Below are positions 52,706-61,865 of a stretch of DNA of 64,000 nt, piece after piece. A program made the position numbers and the translations under genes. Numbering within the stretch: the first letter of the stretch is position 1; every line of letters starts with the position of its first letter. The stretch is taken from assembly GCA_043228905.1 (NCBI GenBank), contig JBHGNT010000001.1, positions 15,810,001-15,874,000 of the forward strand. Direction: 5' to 3'. The notes under the pieces were generated by a model. The model did not search any database, was not told the origin of the DNA, and saw only the letters and a list, made by a program, of their open reading frames with translations. This DNA comes from Azolla caroliniana. Its lineage: Eukaryota; Polypodiophyta.

Positions 52706-53085
52706 ATTGATAATTTGGGTATGAAATGAATCTAGATGTAGGTGAAGTAGGTAAAGGAAACCATAACATGGAAGGTATCGAAGAAAATGTTGCCGTGAAA
52801 CGTGGAGCCAAAAACAAGTAAAGACTGAAGCACGCCAAGCGGGAAAGAAAACTATAAAACATGAAGTAGAAATGAAATAGAGGAGGAGGACAGAAGAGGG
52901 AAGAGAAGCTACCTATTTAGAATAGAAATATAGTACTAAGACACATAGAATATCTTATTGAGCTTTTTGTTTGTAACTCCGGCCGTGCATCGTGTATTAC
53001 TATTCCGGATTAGATAATATATATCTAGTTTTGTGTCCAATCTAGTTTGTGTCTTGAGATCGCTTCTGAACTATAACATCTTAAA
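52706..53085. other. Stretch without a recognisable gene
   Basis: Mostly AT-rich DNA with ATATATATCTAG and a final CTGAACTATAACA. It could be an LTR belonging to the coiled-coil element, but no second copy is present to test this. Confidence 0.3.
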
Positions 53086-53838
53086 TTAATATCCTATTTT
53101 ACGGTTAACATACGTTGACCGTCTCTCTGTACGAATCGGATTGCCGAGCAATCCCTCTCTCACCCTGACCTCCACCACGTACCACAGTCCCCTAATCCGA
53201 TTACCATAGGAGTAATCGAAGGTGTTGCTTCCGAGAAGGAGACAACGTGGATTGGTTCCGGATTCTTGGTCCTTCCGGTGAGCTTCTTCATCCAGCAAGC
53301 TTGATTTTATCCTTGCTAGGGACATGTGTTTTCCTTCCGGCCTGGCGTTGCCCAGAGTGCCAACTAGCGTCTCCCAACTATCCGGGAGGGAACCGAGCAA
53401 CAGCAACGTGAGTACCTCATTGGCTAGAGGTACTTCCAATGAGGTTGTTTGATTTAAAAGCCCCTTGAAGGCATTCATGTGCTCCATCATACTGGAGTCG
53501 TCTTGGTATCGGAGTCTCACTAACTTCTGGAATACTGAGACCTAATTCACATCATTCTTACTCTCCAACATGGTACCAATTTTCTCCCAGAGCACATGAG
53601 TCTAACTTTCTTCATTGAAGTTGTTTTACATGCTCATGTCAATGTCACATCGGATGTAAGCCATCATCTTCATATGCATCACCTCCTAGGTCGTAGCATC
53701 GAACTTGTCCAGTCTTTTGTCTCCAAACTGTACCAGCAACCAGAGATCTTTAACCACCAACATGTCCCTCATCTTCAACTTCCACACTGGGTAGTTGGAG
53801 TCGGTGAGCTTGAACTTGCCACCGAATGGACCTTCCAT
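53086..53838 (-). pseudogene. Copia-7 gag (Copia-1 family), 3'-truncated
   Basis: It begins at the ATG of MEGPFGGKFKLTDSNYPVWKLKMRDMLVVKDL (53836), just after the PBS, and continues with stops and shifts to LRYQDDSSMMEHMNAF and PLANEVLTLLLLGSLPDSWETLVGTL, ending in KSSLLDEEAHRKDQES (about 53267). Downstream of that the frame reads into unrelated DNA; zinc knuckle, protease and pol are absent. Confidence 0.85.
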
Positions 53839-53850
53839 GCTCTGATACCA
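53839..53850 (-). promoter_or_regulatory. Primer-binding site of Copia-7
   Basis: The minus strand has TGGTATCAGAGC between LTR and gag. Confidence 0.85.
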
Positions 53851-53853
53851 TAT

Positions 53854-54385
53854 TGATAGGAATAGTGCTCGGGCACAACCTAGTCTCAAACTCACAATGG
53901 AAGAAATAAACAGAAAGTAGCAATGCACTTGACAAGATAGAAAAGACAACACCAGATGTTAACGTGGAAAACCTTAATCGGGAAAAACCACGGGAGCCCA
54001 CAAACTCCAACTATCACTATGAGAAAGGAAGGGTACAATGGTATGAGACTCAAAGGCAACGGCCTCGAGCTCTACCTTGGCCAACCGGCGATTACAACAT
54101 CAATTATAATGATGATCTACAACTCTCAGCCAACACATAATAACAATATTGCCCTAGTTATATTTATACTTATATAACTTTGGGGCTATATACAAATATT
54201 ACCTGAAACAATCACATTGGAACATATACATAAACTAATGTCTGACCGGATACCAACCGGATCCATCTGATCCGGTTTTTGGATATTTTCCGGATCCATC
54301 TATTATGGTTCTTTCCTTCGGCTCGTCCGATCCGGCTTGTCTGATTCTCATCAAGATCCCATCCGGAGGGACTAAATTCCCAATA
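53854..54385 (-). repeat. 5' LTR of Copia-7
   Basis: On the minus strand it starts TATTGGGAATTTAGTCCCTCCGGATGGG (the usual TG is TA) and ends TATTCCTATCA, 532 bp. It resembles the Copia-1 5' LTR (25623-26202), including the GGGTTTTCC block in the leader. Confidence 0.75.
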
Positions 54386-54860
54386 AGTTTCACACGAGGA
54401 GGTCCCGGAGGATCACTCTGTTCTCTGTCACTTCGCTTGATTATTGTACGTACCAAGTGGCGGCGACATTTTTGAGAAGGGTACGAACTTCCAAAGCTTT
54501 GCACTCGTCAGACCATCAATGATAAATGGAGATGATCTCAAAGTGGTCCAACCAGGCTAAGACATCCTCAGAAGGCAAGCCGGATAAGGACTTTGGTCGG
54601 ACCTTGGAATTTGGCCAATCTTGAGCGTGATCGTTGTTAGTGGAGAGGAAGGAGAGCATAGCTAGATTTGTGTGGCTGATTTGAAGCATGGTGTTGGAGA
54701 GGACTTGCAGGAGCTGCTCCATTTGAACAGGGGGTGGCCGTTCATGAGGTTGCGGGAACTCAGGCTACATAGGGGTATCGGCTTCGGAGGCGACGGAAGC
54801 GAATTAGGATGCCATGAATGAGGTGGTAGTGGCCAAAATTTTACCCCGCTTCTCCACCAA
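54386..54860 (-). pseudogene. Gypsy-like gag fragment
   Basis: The minus strand reads MLQISHTNLAMLSFLS, VRPKSLSGLPSEDVLAWLDHFE and, after a stop near 54525, SDECKALEVRTLLKNVAATWY. This is the retrotransposon gag core (a Trp-x-x-Phe helix followed by an aliphatic helix and ATWY). Copia-7 is inserted downstream of it. The N-terminus is out of frame near 54720-54860. Confidence 0.65.
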
Positions 54861-55167
54861 TATGTGAAATGCACATAAAAGGAATCCAAACCAGCTTGCT
54901 TAGCTTCTTACTTATCATTCAATTTATAGAAGATACAAAGGTACCTATTTTGGGTTGGCCTAGCTACATGCGTGCCAAAAGGGTATGCCAAAAGGGTGGT
55001 GTGTTAAAAGGCATGCACTTGCACGAAAGGGACACCACAATATACTAAAGACTAGAATATTCTGAGTGTACTATATGTTAGACTATACAATATTAAACCA
55101 TATATAATTTATATGTAACTTAAGGGTTTCCATATGGTTTATCTAATACTATTTATTGGTTGTGTTA
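54861..55167. other. Possible LTR end and unassigned DNA
   Basis: On the minus strand TTTCACA is followed by TATTGGTGGAGAAGCGGGGTA, which resembles an LTR end plus primer site for the gag fragment to the left. The rest is AT-rich with no gene seen. The second LTR copy is absent, so this stays tentative. Confidence 0.35.
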
Positions 55168-57158
55168 TAGGTCAGAGGTTTGAGTCTAGAGGTGACAGCA
55201 AAGGCAGAGGAGGTGGACTCGGCCCATCTTATGAAGGGAATTCAAACCCTTAGAAAGGAGATGGAAGCCTTCAAGGAACCTTCAGAAGAAGGGGGAGTTC
55301 CCATCCTGAACAAGGTCTGCAAAGCAAACCATTTACCTGCAACTATTTTGGGAAGATTGGCCACACCGGAAAAAGGAGTGCCAAAGGAAGAGAAAGGAGT
55401 CGACTTCCACAAGGCGACAACTCACAAATTACGCCACCAACTCCGAATACGACAACTATGGTGGATTGTTCGTCATGCACATTAAGGCTAACTCTATGTC
55501 AGCATCTGACTCCACTAGCACCTCCAATTCGGAAGACATGTGGTTCATTGACTCCAGCGCCTCAAATCATATGATGTCACACCAAGAATGGTTTTGTCGC
55601 TTAAGAATGTCGGATCGTCCCGGCTACATAGACACGGGAGACAACACCACACATCCTATTGGGCACATTGGCAACGTTCCATTCAGAAAAAATGGCATAA
55701 ACAATTGCATCAAGAATGTCTTGCAGGTTCCTACAATAACAAATAATTTGGTCTCGATCAACCAAATCGTGGAGCAAAGCATGCAAGTCCATTTCAACAA
55801 CGGAGTATGCTTTATAGAAAAGAATTGGACCGACTCATAGCCATAGGAAGAAAAGAAGACTGGATGTTTATTCTTGATTCGAACGAGGTAAAATCGGCCA
55901 TGTATGCCAAAGGTCTCAAGGTGGAGACAAATATAGAACTGTGGCACAAGAGAATCTGCCACATCAACCTCCAATAGCTTCGAACGATGCAATCAAAGGG
56001 AATCGTCATCGAACTTCCAGCATTTGAGTCAAAACAAGTGATTGAGTGTGTGAAGCATGTCAACTCGGCAAACAACGCAAATTTCCCCTTCCAAAGGAGA
56101 GCTACATAAGCAAAGGCCTCCTCAACATGATCCACTTGGATGTATGGGAACTGGCTCAAACACCGACGATCGGAGGATGCCGTTATTACTGTCACCTTCA
56201 TCGACGACCACTCGCACTACACATTGATCTTCCCGATGAAGAAGAAGAGTGAAGTGCTCTCACACTTCCAAAAGCTCAAGAGCCAAGTCGAAAAAGAAAC
56301 TAGACGACATATTTGATGCCTACGATTGGATGGAGGAAAGGAGTACTTCTCCGATAAATTCATCTCCTATCTCCAAGATGAGGGAATATGGAGAGAATTT
56401 TCATGTTGACACACACCCCAAAAAAATGGAATAGCTGAAAGGAAGAATTGACATATACTTGAGGTAGCATGTGCCATGTTGCATGAGAAGCACATGTCGA
56501 CCTTCTATTAGGTTGAAGCAACATCCACAACTTCCTACCTTATGAATCGGTGCACCACTAATGGAATGCATGAGCTAACTCCATATGAGATCTTTGTTGG
56601 AAGGAAGTCGATCCTTTCGCACGTAAAATTATTCGGAAGTATTGTGTATGTTCACATCCCGAACAAAAAACGGTAGACGCTCAACCCGAAGTCAGAGAAA
56701 TGTATCCTCATAGGATACTCGTCTAAGCAAAAGGGGTACAGGTGCTTCAACCCTTCGACCCGAGCGGTTCAGGTAAGTCAGAACGTAATCTTTGATGAAT
56801 CAACATCATGGTATGAACCTGATTCGACTCCATCCGAATTGACTGAGGAAGAGTTGGACGTCAATACGGATGACAAAATTTAGCCGAGGCATGTACCTAG
56901 TGGAAGTTCAAGCTCAACCATGATGAGTGGACCACATGAGCCTCCAAACATCGAAAGCATATCTTGACCAAGGGGCCGGATCGGACAAAGGCAAAGGTAA
57001 GATGCTCGAATATGAAGTCAACCACCCCAACGAAAGTAATTCAGATGTGTCAACTCCATCGCTCGATAGTGAGTTTGGTGTACCCGTTATGCGGATACCC
57101 GATGTAAAGAAGGTGCTGACATCAACAAATGAAAAACTCTGACGCTTGTCTAGAGAGA
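55168..57158 (+). pseudogene. Copia-8 remnant: gag knuckle, protease and integrase
   Basis: Degenerate copia related to Copia-2 and Copia-3. CNYFGKIGHTGK (knuckle, first Cys pair damaged), protease DMWFIDSSASNHMM (Asp-Ser-Ser instead of Asp-Ser-Gly) with GYIDTGDNTTHPIGHIG, NLVSINQIVEQSMQVHF, pre-integrase CEACQLGKQRKFPLPK, fragments of the integrase core (56160-56480), VHIPNKK, LIGYSSKQKGYRCF and an acidic linker SDVSTPSLDSEFGVPVMRIPDVKKVL. Many stops and shifts. It ends at the gypsy LTR at 57163. Confidence 0.8.
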
Positions 57159-57162
57159 ACGG

Positions 57163-57262
57163 TGTCGTGAAGAAAACCGTCCCTTAGCGCAATCGGTGCA
57201 TAGAGCGCGTGAACCGGCTCTTCACACGTGCGCGCCCTTTAATGTATATAGTAGAGAATTAG
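57163..57262 (+). repeat. Start of a Gypsy-A-like LTR, cut by Copia-3
   Basis: TGTCGTGAAGAAAACCGTCC matches the minus-strand start of the Gypsy-A LTR (28667 downward) for about 75 bp with changes. The left flank is ACGG (57159-57162), the same 4 bases as for the solo LTR at 44941 when read in element orientation. Copia-3 is inserted at 57263; the remainder is outside the window. Confidence 0.7.
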
Positions 57263-57590
57263 TGTTGAGCGGCAAGCTCAATCGGAGCCGGATCGGCTGA
57301 ATAAGCCGGAGCCGGTAAGCGAGACAGATCGGGCGAAACGGATCGGTATGACGGTGAGCAACCGAACCGGCAAGCAGTGGAGGCCGGGTGCAATCCGTAA
57401 CCGGAAGTCCAATCGGAAGCCTAGTATAGGATAGACTACTAGGTAGCTATAGTCTCGTAGTAAGTGTTAGATGCTCGTGTGAGCATTGAAGTACATGGTA
57501 CTTCTGTCAGTCCCAAGAGGACTTGTATAAATAGTGCTACTTAGCACAGTGTGTAGACGGAGTCTTTATATAATTTTGAAATTGTGTTCT

Positions 57591-57635
<45 letters not shown>

Positions 57636-57675
57636 TGTTCTCTGTTTTACGCTTCTGCGAACACTTACATTCACA
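57263..57675 (+). repeat. 5' LTR of Copia-3
   Basis: TGTTGAGCGG...TTCACA, 413 bp, with the TATA-like TTGTATAAATAG (about 57521-57532) and a CT run at 57592-57630. The first 257 bp are repeated at 60975-61231 with only about three differences. The left flank is ATTAG. Confidence 0.9.
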
Positions 57676-57687
57676 TGGTATCAGAGC
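57676..57687 (+). promoter_or_regulatory. Primer-binding site of Copia-3
   Basis: TGGTATCAGAGC directly follows the LTR. Confidence 0.9.
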
Positions 57688-57769
57688 GCGAGGGTTGGGA
57701 ACCTCTGCTGCAGACATTTACTCTTGAGAAGAAAACCCTAACAGGTCGAAAACAGACACAGTAGAAGAC

Positions 57770-58198
57770 ATGGATAGAGGCATGGCTACGTCGCTCCCGG
57801 TGGAGAAGCTCGACAGGAGCAACTACGCATCCTGGTCTTACAAGATGCACCAGTACTTGCTTGGACACAGGTACTGGAGTTATGTCGAAGGAGCGAATGA
57901 TGCGGCGCAAGACTCGGCACACAAGGACTTCCCGGTATGGGAACAGGCGGCAAGCAGGGTGATGTACTGCTTCGCGTCCAGTGTCGGCAATCAGCTGCTC
58001 AACCACATCCGTGACGCCAAGACACCGAAGGATGCTTGGGGGAACCTGAAAAAGGTTTTCGCCGCAAGCACCACTGCTCGGAAGCTGCAACTCAGACAGG
58101 AGTTGAGCAATGTTCGACAGAAGAACATGTCCGTGGCAGACTACACGGGCCGGATAAGGAGATCTGCGACTCGCTTGCCTCTATCAATGTTACCGTAG
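57770..58198 (+). pseudogene. Copia-3 gag, N-terminal part
   Basis: From ATG 57770: VEKLDRSNYASWSYKMHQYLLGHRYWSYVEG (a typical UBN2 gag start), then KTPKDAWGNLKKVF and TARKLQLRQELSNVRQKNMSVADYT. A one-base change near 58150 shifts the frame. The C-terminal part continues in the next ORF. Confidence 0.9.
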
Positions 58199-59459
58199 AG
58201 GAAGACGAGATGGTGCAGGTATGTCTCGGAGGCCTGGCGTCCAAGTTCGGAGCGTTCCGGACTGCGGTGTGTACAAGGGAGAATACCCCCTCATTCTTCG
58301 ACTTACAGTCGATGCTCCTTGTAGAGGAGAACCACGCCGGTGCATCCAACAGTGCATCCCCGGACAGCCGAATGTTGTACACGGGAACAGATCGGCTCCA
58401 TGGGCGTGGTGGAAGAGGTGGGTTGGCACGCAATGGAGGCGGCCGGCAAGAGCAGGAACGGAGGCACTATGAGCGTGCCGACAGCAGTTCCGGGACTTCC
58501 ACAAGCAGGGGGAGTCAAGGCGGTGCCGGAGACCGGCAAGACAAATCCGCTACGGAATGCTGGTACTGTGGCAAAAAAGGCCACAAGGAAAGCGAGTGTT
58601 GGAGAAAGCGTGCCGATTCGGACAAATCCGGATCCGGCAAGACCGGTAAGGATGGCCAGCAAAACTCGCACTACGCAAACGGATCAGGAGGATCCGGAAC
58701 CGGAAAGGCCGGTAAGGGGCCAGCCTTGGTGATGAATCACAAGGCAAACTCAATGAAGAAGACCACTTCCAATACGGAGGAAGTGTGGTATGTTGATTCC
58801 GGCGCGTCGAACCACATGACGAGCCACAAAGAGTGGTTCTCCTTTCTAGAGAAACCGGATCAACCAGGAGTAGTCGAAACCGGAGACGACACTCCTCACC
58901 CAATCGTGCACGTCCGAGAAGTCCCTCTAAGCCACGTCGGACAGAAAGGGAAGCTGATGAACGTATTACACGTTCCGACAATCACGAAGAACCTGGTGTC
59001 CGTCGGTCAGATTGTCGACCAGGGGATGCAGGTGCGGTTTACGCACCTCGGGTGCTTCATTGAGGATGAGGGTGAAGTCATTGCGCAAGGGCGCAGAGAC
59101 GGGAGGATGTTTATCCTCAACACCAATGACGTTGGCACCGCTCTGTTCGCGAATCGACAGAAGGTCGAGTCGGACATCGACCTGTGGCACAAGCGGATAG
59201 GCCACGTCAACTACCGGAGGCTTCAAGACCTGCAAACGAAACAAGTCGTTTTCGGTTTGCCGAAGTTCAGCGGCCGGAGAGCCGAAATTTGTGAAGCCTG
59301 CCAACTTGGGAAGCAACACCGGCTTCCATTCCCCACCAAACGGAACTGGAGCCGTAACAAACTCGATCTCATCCATTCGGATGTGTGGGGACCGGCACAA
59401 AGTGTAAGCCTAGGCGGGAGCCGATACTTCGTCTCCTTCATCGACGACATTACGTGTTG
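58151..59459 (+). CDS. Copia-3 gag end, protease and integrase start
   Basis: Open from before 58150 to the TGA at 59458-59460: CDSLASINVTVEEDEMVQVCLGGL, a Gly/Arg-rich linker, zinc knuckle CWYCGKKGHKESEC (about 58559-58600), protease WYVDSGASNHMTSHKEWF, NLVSVGQIVDQGMQV, pre-integrase DLWHKRIGHVNYRRL and CEACQLGKQHRLPF, then the integrase start SDVWGPAQSVSLGGSRYFVSFIDD. At ITC the integrase stops. The rest of integrase and nearly all RT are deleted, and the text jumps to the RT C-terminus. Confidence 0.9.
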
Positions 59460-59460
59460 A

Positions 59461-60980
59461 ATATGCTATATAAGTTCGGCATGACGGATTGCTGACCTGT
59501 CTCCACACCCCTGGACCGGAACCAGAAGCTCCGTCCCAACTCCGGACCGGCCTACAATGAGAAACGGTTCCGACAGGTTGTCGGAAACCTGATCTACTTA
59601 ACCATCACCCGACCCGACATCAGCTATCCGGTCCGCATGGTAAGTCAGTTCATGCAGAAGCCGACCGTGGAGCACCTTCAGTGCGCGCAACGAATATTAC
59701 GGTATATCAGCGGCACTAAGGACCGGGGACTCCTATACCGGCGAGGTATACCCGAAGAGCTTGTCGGTTACACAGATGCTAACTGGGCCGGCGATGCTTA
59801 TGATCGCCGCTCCACTTCCGGATACATGTTCTCCATAGGTAGCGCGGCCGTTGCGTGGAGCAGCAAGAAGCAGCCCACAGTGGCTTTGTCAAGCACTGAG
59901 GCTGAGTACCGGGCCGCTACTGTTGCCACTTGTGAAGCCATCTGGCTTCGGCGACTGTTGCGAGACTTGCGGATCGAGGTACCGACCCCGATCCCAATGT
60001 ACTGCGATAACATGAGCAGCCTGCAGCTCGCCAGGAACCCTGTGTTCCATGCTCGCACAAAGCACATCGAGGTGCACTACCACTTCATGCGTGACCGGGT
60101 CCTGAGCGATGAAGTTTACCTACGGTATGTTCATACGGATCGGCAAGTTGCCTACATCTTCACCAAGCCGCTCGGATCGGACAAGTTGCAGCACTTTACC
60201 GACATGCTTGGTATTCAGCATCTCGACGTGCCGCACTTGAGGGGGAGAAGCAAGGGCAAAGTCTCTATCGAAACGGGCAATGGCCAAAAAATTGTTGAAC
60301 CCGTCGGTAAGAGGAGAGCCGGAAGAAGAGGAGACAAGAAGATGAAGGAAGCCGAGTCGACGAGGGAAGTCGACACATCCGAACAGGTCGGAGCAAGCGG
60401 CTGTGAAGAAGAGTTGTGCACTCAGGAAGAGAAGTGCATGCTGTGCGGAGGTCATCACGACGGTACTGACCATGATACAGAGTCGAATGAAGAATTTGAT
60501 TTCGGTTCACCGGCTGAAGAAGCCGAGGGAAGCATGGAGAAGGCCAAGACTCGGAAGTGGTTCGATATGGTGAGAGGCCTGAAGCCGGAAGTCGAATCGG
60601 AGTGTTCCGATTCGGACAAGAACTGGAACGAGTCGGAGATAGCTGACTCAGATCAACAGATGGATGCGGATGACTCAGATCGACTGAAGGCCAAGGGGAC
60701 ACGGACACAGCGGAAGTCGATGCCATCGTGGGAGAACCGACGGATCGGCAAGCGCCGAAGTCACAGCAACGTGAGTGCTAAGATGGGCCTATTGAGCAGA
60801 CATGCCGACCGAGAGGGTCGAGGCGCGCAAAACCAAAGGGGTCGCGGCAAACTGGACCGGACCGGACGAGGAGCGCGAGCAAGGCGGAGTGACGCTAGGA
60901 GAAGTCGGTTGGAAGAACCGACTGCCACAGAGGTCGACACTACGACCCCACCTCAGGTTGAGCTTGAGGGGGAGTGTTGA
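59461..60980 (+). CDS. Copia-3 RT end and RNase H with long C-terminal extension
   Basis: The sequence reads LYKFGMTDC, a stop, then PVSTPLDRNQKL, VGNLIYLTITRPDISYPV and, in a continuous 447-codon frame from 59637, RNase H: GYTDANWAGDAYDRRSTSGYMF (Asp), ALSSTEAEYRAA (Glu), YCDNMSSLQLARNPVF (Asp), ARTKHIEVHYHFMRDRV (about residues 1-200). Instead of ending there it continues for about 245 residues: a basic KRRAGRRGDKK, a Cys/His cluster CTQEEKCMLCGGHHDGTDHD, an acidic Ser/Asp/Glu stretch and an Arg/Gly-rich end, stopping only at the polypurine tract. Copia-2 has only about 25 residues after the same motif. Confidence 0.85.
60963..60974 (+). promoter_or_regulatory. Polypurine tract of Copia-3
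   Basis: CTTGAGGGGGAG abuts TGTTGAGCGG. It is the same tract as in Copia-2. Confidence 0.85.
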
Positions 60981-61231
60981 GCGGCAAGCTCAACCGGAGC
61001 CGGATCGGCTGAATAAGCCGGAGCCGGTAAGCGAGACAGATCGGGCGAAACGGATCGGTATGACGGTGAGCAACCGAACCGGCAAGCAGTGGAGGCCGGG
61101 TGCAATCCGTAACCGGAAGTCCAATCGGAAGCCTAGTATAGGATAGACTACTAGGTAGCTATAGTCTCATAGTAAGCGTTAGATGCTCGTGTGAGCATTG
61201 AAGTACATGGTACTTCTGTCAGTCCCAAGAG
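60975..61231 (+). repeat. 3' LTR of Copia-3, cut by Copia-4
   Basis: 257 bp nearly identical to the start of the 5' LTR, up to AGTCCCAAGAG where Copia-4 begins. The remaining 156 bp should lie right of the window, after Copia-4. Confidence 0.9.
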
Positions 61232-61835
61232 TGTTGGGATTACGGTCCCTTTCGGATGGGATGGTCGGATGTCGGAGATGAATGCCGACAAGCCCGGTTT
61301 CGGTTTCGGAACCGGATGATGAAGACCCCGGTTTCGGAGCCGGATGACGAATGTACCCGGAGAGAGATCCGGATGCGGGGACATATCTGTGAATATGTTT
61401 GCCAAGGGCCCTTGAGGCTATAGTTGTAAATAGCCCCAAAGTCATATGTGTATAAATATGACTTAGGGCAAACAGTTTTAATGTTGCTACTCATTTTTCT
61501 GTTTTTCCACTTAAGAGGAGTGAAGAGAGAGCAGTCGTGAGAGAGATAGAGCGTGAGAGAGGAAGAGGTCGACGCCTCTGTGTATTTCCGCCGCCTGTGG
61601 CGAGGACAGCGAGCTCAAGGTCGTCGCCTTGCAGCTCGCCATTGTATACTTCTCTGTGCATAGTTTTGCTTCGGAGTCTTGTGCTCCCGTGGTTTTTCCC
61701 GTACAGGGTTTTCCACGTTAAATCGTGTGTCCACTCTATCTTTCGCATTTCCCATTTTCTGCAACAACGATTCGTGTGTTTTCCTTGGTTGTGGCCGAGA
61801 GGTGAAGTTTGGAAAGTTTCGATTAATTTCCATCA
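61232..61835 (+). repeat. 5' LTR of Copia-4
   Basis: TGTTGGGATTACGG...TTTCCATCA (604 bp), TATA box 61451-61459, and the CCGCCGCCTGTGGCGA block in the leader region. It resembles the Copia-1/5/6 LTRs but is clearly divergent. The left flank is AAGAG (61227-61231). Confidence 0.85.
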
Positions 61836-61838
61836 ATT

Positions 61839-61850
61839 TGGTATCAGAGC
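61839..61850 (+). promoter_or_regulatory. Primer-binding site of Copia-4
   Basis: TGGTATCAGAGC follows three bases after the LTR. Confidence 0.9.
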
Positions 61851-61865
61851 GAACTGCTGCAGAAA

